Assembly (NCBI RefSeq): GCF_000612505.1
Contig: NZ_CP004078.1
Span: 147,001-211,000 of the forward strand
Source: Paenibacillus sabinae T27
GTDB lineage: Bacteria; Bacillota; Bacilli; Paenibacillales; Paenibacillaceae
DNA: 64,000 nucleotides
Direction: 5' to 3'
Positions 47,583 through 55,625 of the stretch are shown one piece after another (position 1 is the first letter of the stretch; every line of letters starts with the position of its first letter). The notes beneath the pieces are model-generated. The model was not told the origin of the DNA, did no database searches, and saw only the letters and a list, made by a program, of their open reading frames with translations. Position numbers and translations under genes: made by a program.

Positions 47583-47624
47583 ACTTTAACACATAATTTA
47601 TCGATTTACAATAAATAATTATTG
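47583..47624 (-). promoter_or_regulatory. Promoter/operator of the DUF2975-XRE cluster
   Basis: On the minus strand TTGTAA (47611-47606) and TAAAGT (47588-47583) are spaced 17 nt. CAATAA...TTATTG (47609-47624) overlaps the -35 element and could bind the XRE protein. Confidence 0.4.
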
Positions 47625-47699
47625 ATTTTGATTACATTATTGTTGTTTTTAAATGGAGGATGGGATAGCGGAAGAGTCAATTAGGCTGACCCTTTCGAG

Positions 47700-47957
47700 A
47701 TGCGGTGGGAAGAGGTTCGTGAGCAGTTCCCGGATGAGTGGGTGGTCTGTGAGGCGTTAAAGTCTCGTTCGGAAAATGGATACTGGCTCATTGATGAAGT
47801 CGCACTCATTGATCGATTCGACGATTCAACGGTTGCCATGAAACGCTACTATGAATTGCATCGGGAACAGCCATATCGCGAATACGGCTTTTTTCATACA
47901 TCCCGCGAAGAACTGAAGCTTCGGGAAAAATGGGCGGGGGTACGGGGGCCAAGATGA
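47700..47957 (+). CDS. Conserved small protein paired with a retropepsin-like protease
   Basis: The 85-residue acidic protein reads MRWEEVREQFPDEWVVCEAL and contains DRFDDSTVAMKRYYELHR and the C-terminal REELKLREKWAG. It is soluble, with no signal peptide. A stop codon lies five codons upstream of the ATG, so this is the earliest possible start, but there is no good ribosome site. Its stop overlaps the next start (ATGA). Proteins like it stand before aspartyl-protease-like genes in other Bacillota. Confidence 0.7.
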   Translation: MRWEEVREQFPDEWVVCEALKSRSENGYWLIDEVALIDRFDDSTVAMKRYYELHREQPYREYGFFHTSREELKLREKWAGVRGPR

Positions 47958-48334
47958 GGATTGACGTGAGGTACGGGCTGCCTTTTACCGAAGTGATTAT
48001 TTGTTACCGTGGTGAAGAGCTTCATTTGAATAATTTTTTGCTGGACACAGGTTTGGCAGGAACAATTTTTAACGCTGATGTGGTCGATGACATTGGTGTG
48101 AAAATTGAACCAGGTTATTTTCTCAATAAGATCAGAGGTGTGGGTGGAGTAGAGGTCGTCTATTCCAAGCAGTTTGATTTTGTGAGTACGGGAGAGGCTT
48201 CTCTAGAAGGGTTTGAAGTTGAAATTGGGGAAATTGACTACGGCATGGAGATCGATGGCATTCTTGGCTTTGACTTTATCCAATCTGCCGGGTTAGTGAT
48301 AGATTCTAAAGAGTTGCTAGTGGCAACAAAATGA
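47954..48334 (+). CDS. Retropepsin-like aspartic protease
   Basis: The 126-residue protein has the single-domain retropepsin pattern: FLLDTGLAGTIFNADV (catalytic Asp in DTGxA) and the flap-like RGVGGVEVVYSKQF, with GILGFDFIQSAGLVI at the C-terminus (the hydrophobic-hydrophobic-Gly motif). It would act as a homodimer. Start ATG 47954 overlaps the upstream stop, so translation is coupled. The substrate is unknown. Confidence 0.82.
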   Translation: MRIDVRYGLPFTEVIICYRGEELHLNNFLLDTGLAGTIFNADVVDDIGVKIEPGYFLNKIRGVGGVEVVYSKQFDFVSTGEASLEGFEVEIGEIDYGMEIDGILGFDFIQSAGLVIDSKELLVATK

Positions 48335-48402
48335 GATTACTTACGATGTAGTCGAAAATCATATAAAGCGTGTAAATCAATCATGACTGAGCGTATGCTA
48401 AT

Positions 48403-48456
48403 AAATGAACCCATGTTCTTAAAACGGTCTCGTTTTTAAGAACATGGGTTCATTTT
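48403..48456. terminator. Long perfect hairpin, bidirectional terminator
   Basis: A 22-bp perfect stem (48403-48424 with 48435-48456, each containing GAACCCATGTTCTT or its complement) around an 8-10-nt loop; ATTTTATT follows on the plus strand. It is longer than normal terminators and could instead be a small inverted-repeat element. The region 48457-48590 holds nothing else. Confidence 0.6.
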
Positions 48457-48590
48457 ATTAAAGGGATATTGATTAGCCTGTATTCTTTCTGGATAGCACC
48501 ATCTATAGCCGTTGTAGCTTTGAGCGAAGTAGTCCTCAGGGAATGCTTCAGTCAGCTGCCCGCTGCCCGCTGCGGGAGCGCCTCTAGCCC

Positions 48591-49304
48591 TTAGACATCG
48601 TAATTGACGACATAGGGTTGGAGCTCCGAGCGGTAATAGCCCTCGCTGTATTCAACGACGCTGCCGGATTCATCATAGGCGTAACGGTATCTTTTGAGCA
48701 GCGGCATGCCCTTGCCGGATTTCAGCAGCGCCTCGACGCCGGGCGGCGGAGGCGCCACCCCGAATTCATCTCGGAATTTGGCGATTGTGACCTTGCGCTC
48801 CTCCATCCAGCCGTACAGGGACTGCGCATCAAGCTCTGCCGGGTCAACCCCGCCAATCCAGGCTGGGAAGTAGTGGGTGTAATGGATGTAGGGCGAATCG
48901 TCCAGCACATAGAGGCGCTCGATCCGCAGGCCGGAGGTCCCGAACAGGCTGTGGGGCTTGCTGCCCTCCTCATGGGTAACGCTCTCCGCGCCAAGCAGCA
49001 CCTTATGAATGACATGCCCTTCCTCCACCAGCACCTCTGTAAACCGTTTCCAGGTTGAGCGCTTCGAGGTGCTGGTGTTGCGGATAACTTTGGTACCCTT
49101 GCCGCTGCTTGTCTCCAGATATCCTTCCTGGACCAGTTCCTTGATCGCGTTACGGACGGTGATCTTGCTGACGCCGAATTCTTCCTCAAGGAGCGGCTCG
49201 GACGGGATGTTGGTTTCCAGCGGGTACAAGCCGTGGAGAATCCGGTCTTTGATTATGTTTTTGATCTGCTGGTATAAGGGCCGCTTGTTGCGGGATAGAT
49301 TCAT
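48591..49304 (-). CDS. GntR-family regulator, HutC subfamily
   Basis: The 237-residue repressor has an N-terminal winged helix (about 8-75; IPSEPLLEEEFGVSKITVRN, then KELVQEGYLETSSGKGTKV) and a UTRA ligand-binding domain (about 95-230) ending with YSEGYYRSELQPY. HutC-type regulators usually bind sugar phosphates or organic acids. AGGTAGGAACC precedes the ATG. As last gene of the amidohydrolase-lyase-aldolase-kinase operon it probably controls that operon, through the palindrome at 53369-53390. Confidence 0.88.
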   Translation of the reverse strand: MNLSRNKRPLYQQIKNIIKDRILHGLYPLETNIPSEPLLEEEFGVSKITVRNAIKELVQEGYLETSSGKGTKVIRNTSTSKRSTWKRFTEVLVEEGHVIHKVLLGAESVTHEEGSKPHSLFGTSGLRIERLYVLDDSPYIHYTHYFPAWIGGVDPAELDAQSLYGWMEERKVTIAKFRDEFGVAPPPPGVEALLKSGKGMPLLKRYRYAYDESGSVVEYSEGYYRSELQPYVVNYDV

Positions 49305-49313
49305 GGCGGGTTC

Positions 49314-50330
49314 CTACCTTTCTACATCGCCGTTCCCTTCGGCTATGGCCCGAAGAATGGCGCTTTCGGAAGAGTGGGGGGTATCGCCCTGTATCGTATG
49401 CGCCAGCATCGCAGCCGCTGCGGCGAAACGGACGGTCGTCTCGGGGGAATGGCCTTCCAGCTCTCCGTGGATGATTCCGCTAGTATAGGCGTCTCCGGCT
49501 CCGATCCGGTCATAGACTGGGAAGGTAAGCTTGTCCGAATAGACGAAGGCGGAATTTTTATATAAAAACCCTTGCAGCGAATGCGTGTTGTCCGGATTCA
49601 CCGTGCGGTGCGTACCCGCGATGACGGAGATGCCGTAAGCGGCGGCGACCTGCGGGATCAGCTCTTCCAGCTGCTCCCGCCGGGTTTCTCGTTCGCTCTG
49701 CATTCCCAGAATGTGCAGGGCGTCCTTCTCGTTCATAAGGACGATATCGGCAAGGCCCAGCATTTCCGTATACCATGGCTTGGCTTTGGCATACCCGCCT
49801 TCGCCCCAAAGGGTGGGCCGGTAGTTGCAGTCAAAGACAACGAGGCGTCCGGCTGCTTTCACGGTCTTTGCGAAGGCCAACACATGCCGCCGGACCGTGT
49901 CGTTCATCGCGAGCGAAATGCCGCAGAAATGGACGATATCGCATTCCCGGGCGACGGCTGTAAAATCATAGGCGCCTTCCGGGGCCGTATTGAAGCTGCT
50001 CTCCTGCCGGTTGGTGTAGGTAACGCGGCTCGCCCGGGGTCCAAAGCCGTTCTCCAGCACATACATGCCGACATACGCGCCCGCCCGCCGGATTTGGGCG
50101 GGCAGGATGCCCAGCTTGCTGAGATTGGCGACCGCTGCGTCGCCGATCGCATTGGCGGGCAGCGTCGTGACGAGGTAGCCGGTATGCCCGAACCGTGCCA
50201 GTGCCGAGACGACGTTAACCCCCGTTCCGGAATAGGAGACCTGAAGGGTATCGCTCTGCGACAGCAGGGCGTAGCCGGGAACCTGCAGCCGCATCATCAC
50301 TTCCCCGAAGGCGGCGATCGTTCTAGCCAT
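49314..50330 (-). CDS. kdgK: Sugar kinase, PfkB family (2-keto-3-deoxygluconate kinase-like)
   Basis: The 338-residue kinase begins RTIAAFGEVMMRLQVPGY and has the substrate region YSGTGVNVVSALARFG and the C-terminal PfkB motif DRIGAGDAYTSGIIHG, with the catalytic Asp. This pattern is that of KDG kinases. In this operon it would make KDPG for the aldolase next to it. The ATG at 50330 overlaps the aldolase stop (50323); TTG at 50339 is an alternative. The gene symbol reflects family and context, not proof. Confidence 0.82.
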   Translation of the reverse strand: MARTIAAFGEVMMRLQVPGYALLSQSDTLQVSYSGTGVNVVSALARFGHTGYLVTTLPANAIGDAAVANLSKLGILPAQIRRAGAYVGMYVLENGFGPRASRVTYTNRQESSFNTAPEGAYDFTAVARECDIVHFCGISLAMNDTVRRHVLAFAKTVKAAGRLVVFDCNYRPTLWGEGGYAKAKPWYTEMLGLADIVLMNEKDALHILGMQSERETRREQLEELIPQVAAAYGISVIAGTHRTVNPDNTHSLQGFLYKNSAFVYSDKLTFPVYDRIGAGDAYTSGIIHGELEGHSPETTVRFAAAAAMLAHTIQGDTPHSSESAILRAIAEGNGDVER

Positions 50331-51087
50331 GGAGATCAACCTGCTTCTTCATGATCGCCAGCAGCGTGCGGACATCATCTACACGGGTGTCTCCCGTAGC
50401 CTTGTCGATGATGGAAGAATACACATGGGGAATGACCTGCGGCACACCGGCTTCAAGCGCGATCCGCAGGATAGCCTCGAAGTTGTCCAGGTCGATCCCT
50501 CCGGTCGGCTCCAGCGCGAAGCCTTCCTCTCCGCAGGCTTTGGCGACGGCCCGGTACTCCGCTTCAAGGCTGAGGCCGTTCATCGGGAAGTATTTCAGCG
50601 CGTTGCCGCCCATGTCGCGCAGCAGTCCGATCGCCGCCTTGACGGGAACGATCGCATGCTCGCCCGCAGAGCTTGCAGGGCCGGTCGAAATATTGACATA
50701 CCCCGGCTGTCCCGAAGGCGAGACGAGGCTGTTGATCCAGCCGCCTCGGATTCCCAGATTGGCCCGGGTAGCCCCCACTGAAGGGAAAACCTGATTGATA
50801 TGGCTCCCCGCGTACGATTTGGCGATTTCGGCGACCACGGCCGCCTGCCGGTTGTCGCCGGCGCCCAGCCCGATCGAGACGGCGTCTTCGATGGCGGCGC
50901 CGTATTCCTTCATCGCATCGGCCGCAGCTTCGGCTGTCGGGTAGTTCTTGGACAGAACGCCGACCAGCACATAGCCTTCCGCAGCCTCATACACCTCTTT
51001 GGCGTTGCGCACACTGCCCGCCAATACGTTTAGAGCCGCCCGGTTTTTATAGAAACGGCCGGCAATTCCCACTCCTGTATTCGTCAT
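50323..51087 (-). CDS. dgaF: KDPG aldolase, DgaF type (KDGP_aldolase family)
   Basis: The 254-residue protein belongs to the DgaF-like aldolase family (Pfam KDGP_aldolase), not the Eda family. Segments seen are NRAALNVLAGSVRNAKEV, GLGAGDNRQAAVVAEIAKSY, HINQVFPSVGATRANLG and ALKYFPMNGLSLEAEY, the last with a likely Schiff-base Lys, and ALEPTGGIDLDN. In Salmonella DgaF cleaves 2-keto-3-deoxygluconate 6-phosphate to pyruvate and glyceraldehyde 3-phosphate. The start shares one base with the dgaE-like stop (TAATG). Confidence 0.88.
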   Translation of the reverse strand: MTNTGVGIAGRFYKNRAALNVLAGSVRNAKEVYEAAEGYVLVGVLSKNYPTAEAAADAMKEYGAAIEDAVSIGLGAGDNRQAAVVAEIAKSYAGSHINQVFPSVGATRANLGIRGGWINSLVSPSGQPGYVNISTGPASSAGEHAIVPVKAAIGLLRDMGGNALKYFPMNGLSLEAEYRAVAKACGEEGFALEPTGGIDLDNFEAILRIALEAGVPQVIPHVYSSIIDKATGDTRVDDVRTLLAIMKKQVDLHG

Positions 51088-52193
51088 TATGCTTTACCTC
51101 CTGCAAGCTCTTGAATTCTGGCCGCGATGACCGCGATGTCATCGCCTTGAAGCGGGCGCGGATCGATATCGAAATACCCCTGTCTCACGCCGTAATCGCG
51201 CGTATAAATTGCGATTTCGCCCCCCTGAAGCGCCTTGGCGACAGAAGCCGCGTCCGTTCCCGCCTTCTCCGGCTCGATGTGCACCCGGGCGCGGAAAATG
51301 GCGCGCCCCGCTTCGTCCTGCACGATCGATACCTGCAGACCCGCGATCTCATTCAGGACCATCAAGGATTGCAGCGATTCCACTTCCCGTTCGCTCGTAT
51401 CTTCCTTAACGATATACTCATCCAGCGCTTGAAGCAACCCGAACGTCGTTTCCTTGCCGATCTTCATGCTGCGGCCGATTCCGTAAAGCTGGGACTTGAC
51501 CCATTCCACGCAGGAACGCTTGCCCGCGACAAGACCGGAGGTCGGTCCTTCAATTGCCTTTGAGCCGCTGTAGATCGCCAGGTCGGCGAGCGCGACGTAT
51601 TTCCGGAGATCCTCTTCGGCTGCGGCGTCTACGATCAGCGGAATTCCCCTGCGCCGGGCCAAGTCCGAGACTTCCTCCACGGAAATCATGTTCTTCTGGA
51701 CGGCATGATGGGATTTGACGTACAGGATGGCGGCGGTCGAGTCGGTAATCGCCTCCTCGATATCGGCGGCTTTGCCTTCATTGGCGTAGCCCGCCTCCAC
51801 AATCCGGCCGCCTCCCAGATAGACCATCGTTTCCACGGGAGCGCCGTACTGGACGTTATGCCCCTTCAGCATAATGATCTCGTTCCTCGTAATCGGATCC
51901 TGATGCAGGCGCAGCGATTTGCGCCGGTCGCCTCTTGTTACGATTCCCGCAACGGACAGGGCAATGCCGCTGGACGCGGAGTTGACGACGACGGCGGCTT
52001 CCGCACCCATGATGCGGGCGGCGTAATCGCCTGCCTTGTCGACGAGATCCGCGATTTCTACGTAAGCCTGGCCGCCCGCCTTCATCGCTTCCATTACGGA
52101 ATCCGATGGGGCGGAGACACCCAGGATGCTCATTCTGCCGCTGGCGTTGATGACGCGCTTAAGGCCGTATTTCGCATGCAGCGTATTCTCCAT
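51087..52193 (-). CDS. dgaE: DgaE-family PLP-dependent ammonia lyase (SelA-like fold)
   Basis: The 368-residue enzyme is of the SelA/DgaE-type PLP fold: KYGLKRVINASGRMSILG, NSASSGIALSVAGIVTRGDR, the strand-ending Asp in PLIVDAAAEEDLRK, and the PLP lysine in IYSGSKAIEGPTSGLVAGK. Salmonella DgaE is a D-glucosaminate-6-phosphate ammonia-lyase giving KDPG. Because the locus has an ABC importer rather than a PTS, its substrate here may be the unphosphorylated amino-sugar acid. AAGGAG before the ATG lies inside the upstream gene (35-nt overlap). Confidence 0.88.
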   Translation of the reverse strand: MENTLHAKYGLKRVINASGRMSILGVSAPSDSVMEAMKAGGQAYVEIADLVDKAGDYAARIMGAEAAVVVNSASSGIALSVAGIVTRGDRRKSLRLHQDPITRNEIIMLKGHNVQYGAPVETMVYLGGGRIVEAGYANEGKAADIEEAITDSTAAILYVKSHHAVQKNMISVEEVSDLARRRGIPLIVDAAAEEDLRKYVALADLAIYSGSKAIEGPTSGLVAGKRSCVEWVKSQLYGIGRSMKIGKETTFGLLQALDEYIVKEDTSEREVESLQSLMVLNEIAGLQVSIVQDEAGRAIFRARVHIEPEKAGTDAASVAKALQGGEIAIYTRDYGVRQGYFDIDPRPLQGDDIAVIAARIQELAGGKA

Positions 52194-53271
52194 GGATAAC
52201 CACTCCTTTAGGTATGATGCACCGGGCCGCTTCCTTCGTTACTCCTTCGGAATCGGTGAGGCGTACTGGACGTTCTTCAACTGAGAATAAAGTCAGGCGC
52301 GCGGCGTCTCCGGGCTGAATGCGGCCCAATTCGGGCCGCTTTAGCCAGGCGGCTGCGCGTACAGTAACGGCGTCGATGACTTCATTCAGGGGATAGCCAA
52401 GATACAGGAACTTGCTCATCACATTTGCCAGGCTGTACACCGGGCCGTTCAGCCGGTTTCCCCGGTAAATGTCGCTGCTGATCGTGTCCGGGGAAATGCC
52501 GTGCCGCCTGGCGGCCTCGGCCACCCGGAACGAGAAGCTTGCCGTGCCGTGCCCGACATCCAGATGAACGCCCCGGTCCCGGGCGTCCAGCAGCACCGGC
52601 AGCGGTTGGCCCTCGCTGTCGAACAGGTTGTTCTCCTTCCCGTTCAAATAATGGGTCAGCACATCACCCTGCTCCAGCAATGGCACAATTTCGGTAATAT
52701 CGGGAGGACCCGAGCCGATGTGGACCATTAGCGGCAAATCCGTTTCCGAAGAGAGGCGCCTGGCCATGCGGAGCGGGCTGAGTCCGCTCCCGGCGACGAC
52801 GCTGCTGCTGATTCGGGCTTTGAATCCCACGATCATATCCCGGTATTCACGGGCGGATTCCGCAGCCTGCCGGAGATCGATCCACTCGAGCCGGGACAGC
52901 TCGTCGATCCGTTTCAGACCGATGCGCGAAATATTAAGGAAGGCGAGAAGGCGGGTGCGGGCGCCGAGGCGGCTTGCCGCCAGCTCGCCGATCCGGTCGG
53001 CTCCGCAGCTGCCGGCGTCCACGATGGTCGTAACGCCCTGCTTGATTCCGATCTCATCAATCTCATCCCCGTAGGGGTCGAATTCCGGGAACGCATGCAC
53101 ATGCATGTCGATCCATCCGCTGGAAACATAGAGGCCGGACCCGTCGATCACCCGGTCCCCCCGCCCCTGTCCGGGCGGCGTTAGCTCGGCGATGCGCCCG
53201 TCTTCCACTACAATATCGGTCATTTGCCCGCCCACAAGCCGGAGATGGCTGAGCACCAGCTTTTCTTGCAT
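52159..53271 (-). CDS. Amidohydrolase/deacetylase-family metallohydrolase
   Basis: The 370-residue TIM-barrel metallohydrolase has HxH at GWIDMHVHAFPEFDP, the likely carboxylated Lys in GFKARISSS, metal His in LMVHIGSGPPD and LTHYLNG, VHLDVGHGTASF, and Asp in SSDIYRGN. Members of this group (EF_0837/AHA_3915) often lie with dgaE- and dgaF-like genes and are proposed deacetylases of N-acyl amino acids or sugars. I chose ATG 53271 after AGGTGAA; the frame is open 24 codons upstream. It is the first gene of the minus-strand operon. Confidence 0.85.
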   Translation of the reverse strand: MQEKLVLSHLRLVGGQMTDIVVEDGRIAELTPPGQGRGDRVIDGSGLYVSSGWIDMHVHAFPEFDPYGDEIDEIGIKQGVTTIVDAGSCGADRIGELAASRLGARTRLLAFLNISRIGLKRIDELSRLEWIDLRQAAESAREYRDMIVGFKARISSSVVAGSGLSPLRMARRLSSETDLPLMVHIGSGPPDITEIVPLLEQGDVLTHYLNGKENNLFDSEGQPLPVLLDARDRGVHLDVGHGTASFSFRVAEAARRHGISPDTISSDIYRGNRLNGPVYSLANVMSKFLYLGYPLNEVIDAVTVRAAAWLKRPELGRIQPGDAARLTLFSVEERPVRLTDSEGVTKEAARCIIPKGVVIHGEYAACEIRP

Positions 53272-53368
53272 GAGGTTCACCTGCCAATGCTGAGGAATGT
53301 AAGACCTTAAAATCAAATTCATGTATTGCGCGGTGGCATACACTTAAGATACCATAGAAATCAGAGAA

Positions 53369-53420
53369 AACAATATAACGTTATAATGTTTAATTTAAAA
53401 TTCTTTTTCACACGTTTTCA
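53369..53420. promoter_or_regulatory. Divergent control region: 22-bp palindrome and cre-like site
   Basis: AACAATATAAC and GTTATAATGTT (53369-53390) form a palindrome with one mismatch per arm, centred on AACGTT; it overlaps TATAAT (plus, 53382) and TATATT (minus) elements. TGAAAACGTGTGAA on the minus strand (53420-53407) matches cre at 12 of 14. The palindrome is a candidate operator of the HutC-type repressor. Confidence 0.5.
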
Positions 53421-53527
53421 TGTTTCACGACTTTTCAAGCGAAATGCTCCTGGCGATCCCGGATAACTGCATAGCGGAGAGAGCGGAGGATGATTAAAGG
53501 GCTATAAAGATCGAGGAGGATGACAAG

Positions 53528-55438
53528 ATGAAGTTTTGGTTTGAGGGTGACATATCGCCTCTGCTGCCCGGAATCGGGATTCTGGCCGGCGAGCTTGGGT
53601 TTCAGCTCGAAGAGGACGGAATCCCTGTGCTGGTGGGGATTTCCGGCGAAGGAATCGAGGTCGGCTGTGAGGATGGCCGGGCGTATATACGGTATGGGCG
53701 TACCCATCAGTTCTTCCGCGGGCTTGGTCTGCTTGTCCAGCACGTGCGCAAGGGCGCAGCGTTTCATATCCGCGAACGGCAGCAATTTGATCTCGTCGGC
53801 CCGATGTTCGACCTATCCCGCAACGCGGTGCTCACTACGGACAGCTTTAAGGCTATGCTGAACAAGATGGCCCTGATGGGACTGAATACCGTTATGCTCT
53901 ATATGGAGGATACCTATGAAATCGAGGGCGAACCTTATTTCGGGTATATGCGAGGCCGTTATTCGCAGCAGGAACTTCGCGAAATCGACGATTATGCGGC
54001 TCAGTTCGGCATTGAGGCGTTTCCAAGCATTCAGACGCTTGCCCATCTGGAGGAATTCCTGAAATGGGAGCCGGTGTCCCATTACAGGGATACGAAGGGC
54101 GCGCTGCTGGTGAGCGAGGAGCGCACGATAAAGCTGGTCGAGCGTATGGTCGAGTCGGCCAGCGCACCGTTCCGCAGCCGCAAAATCCATATCGGCATGG
54201 ATGAGGCCGAAGAGCTGGGCCGGGGGAAGTACCTGGACCGGAACGGCTACAGCAGCCGGTTTGATATCATGATCTCGCATCTGGAGAAGGTGCTGGACAT
54301 TGCGCGAGGGCGGGGGCTTGAGCCGATGATGTGGAGCGATATGTTCCTGAAGCTCGCTTCCGCAAGCGGCGGCGAGTACTATGACGAGGAAACATCGATA
54401 CCGGAAGAAATGCGGTGCAGCATTCCGAAAGACGTAGATATGGTGTACTGGGACTACGTGCATACGGAGACGGAGGACTACGAGCGGCTGATCGAGAAGC
54501 ACCGCTCGCTTGGCTCGAAGCTGGCTTTTGCCGGAGCTGTGTGGATTTTTAATACGTTCGGGGTCAATTACGGCCTGTCTCTCAAGGCTTCGGATACGGC
54601 ACTCCAGGTATGCAAGAAGGAGGGGATCGGCGAGGTGTATGCCACGATGTGGGGGGATGACGGCAATGAGGGCAATCCGTTCGCGGCACTGCTCGGCCTG
54701 CAGCTGTATGCGGAGCATGCTTATTCCCCGGAGCGCCCGGAGTGGGAGCATCTCGCGGAGCGTGTGAAGTTCTGTACTGGCATTGAGGCCGACAGCTACC
54801 TTCTGATGAAGGACCTGGACGAAACGCCGGGGGCCGAGCCGGATAACCGCGTGCAGAGTAATCCTTCGAAGTTCCTGCTGTACCAGGATGTGCTGCTTGG
54901 CCTGTTCGACTATCAGATCGACGGCCTGGAGCTGTCCGCCCATTACGAAGCGCTGCAGCGGAGCCTGTCCGAGAGAAGCGCCGCCGATCCGGCCGCAGCC
55001 GGGATGCTGGAGGTTCCGGAGAAGCTGTGCGCGGTGCTGAAGCGCAAGAGCCTGCTAGGTGTCGAACTGAAGCGGGCATATGATGCCGGCGACAAGGCTG
55101 CACTGGCCGAAGCGGCGGTACGGGAGCTGCCGGAGATCGCACAGGCGGTTAGGGAGCTTCGGTCCGCGCACCGTACCGCCTGGTACCGCATGTTCAAGCC
55201 GTTTGGCTGGGAGGTGCTGGACATCCGGTACGGGGGGCTTGTGAACCGGCTCGATTCCGCCGCCATGCGGCTTCTGGATTACACGGAGGGACGAATTGCA
55301 AGAATCGAAGAGCTGGAGCAGGAACGTCTGCCGTACAGCTCGGCCAACCGGTTCAACCATAGAGGCGCCGGATGGTGCAGCTATTATTACCGCATGGCGT
55401 CGCCGAATGTATTTTTTCATGTATTAAATCCCTTTTAA
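53528..55438 (+). CDS. Cytoplasmic beta-N-acetylhexosaminidase (GH20, GcnA/Hex1-like)
   Basis: The 636-residue glycoside hydrolase has no signal peptide. The small N-terminal domain (about 1-90) precedes the TIM barrel; FDLSRNAVLTTDSFKAMLNK starts the barrel and the catalytic Asp-Glu pair is in KIHIGMDEAEELGRG (about residues 221-235). WSDMFLK, YWDYVHT and ATMWGDDGNEGNP are further substrate-binding parts. It is of the GcnA type rather than the chitobiase type. GAGGAGG precedes the ATG. It would remove terminal GlcNAc or GalNAc from imported oligosaccharides. Confidence 0.88.
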   Translation: MKFWFEGDISPLLPGIGILAGELGFQLEEDGIPVLVGISGEGIEVGCEDGRAYIRYGRTHQFFRGLGLLVQHVRKGAAFHIRERQQFDLVGPMFDLSRNAVLTTDSFKAMLNKMALMGLNTVMLYMEDTYEIEGEPYFGYMRGRYSQQELREIDDYAAQFGIEAFPSIQTLAHLEEFLKWEPVSHYRDTKGALLVSEERTIKLVERMVESASAPFRSRKIHIGMDEAEELGRGKYLDRNGYSSRFDIMISHLEKVLDIARGRGLEPMMWSDMFLKLASASGGEYYDEETSIPEEMRCSIPKDVDMVYWDYVHTETEDYERLIEKHRSLGSKLAFAGAVWIFNTFGVNYGLSLKASDTALQVCKKEGIGEVYATMWGDDGNEGNPFAALLGLQLYAEHAYSPERPEWEHLAERVKFCTGIEADSYLLMKDLDETPGAEPDNRVQSNPSKFLLYQDVLLGLFDYQIDGLELSAHYEALQRSLSERSAADPAAAGMLEVPEKLCAVLKRKSLLGVELKRAYDAGDKAALAEAAVRELPEIAQAVRELRSAHRTAWYRMFKPFGWEVLDIRYGGLVNRLDSAAMRLLDYTEGRIARIEELEQERLPYSSANRFNHRGAGWCSYYYRMASPNVFFHVLNPF

Positions 55439-55625
55439 TCATTGATTCTTTTTATATCAAGCTGTTCCGACCGGCTGGACCGGGTAACCGGAGCAGCTTC
55501 TTTACTTCATAAAAAGAGTTGGAAAATACTGAGAACCCTTGTTTTTTGCTAAATAACTGCAGACCGTATGTCGAATTATGTTGTAAAATGTGAGGAATCC
55601 AAACAAGGAAGGGGAGAGGAAGGAG

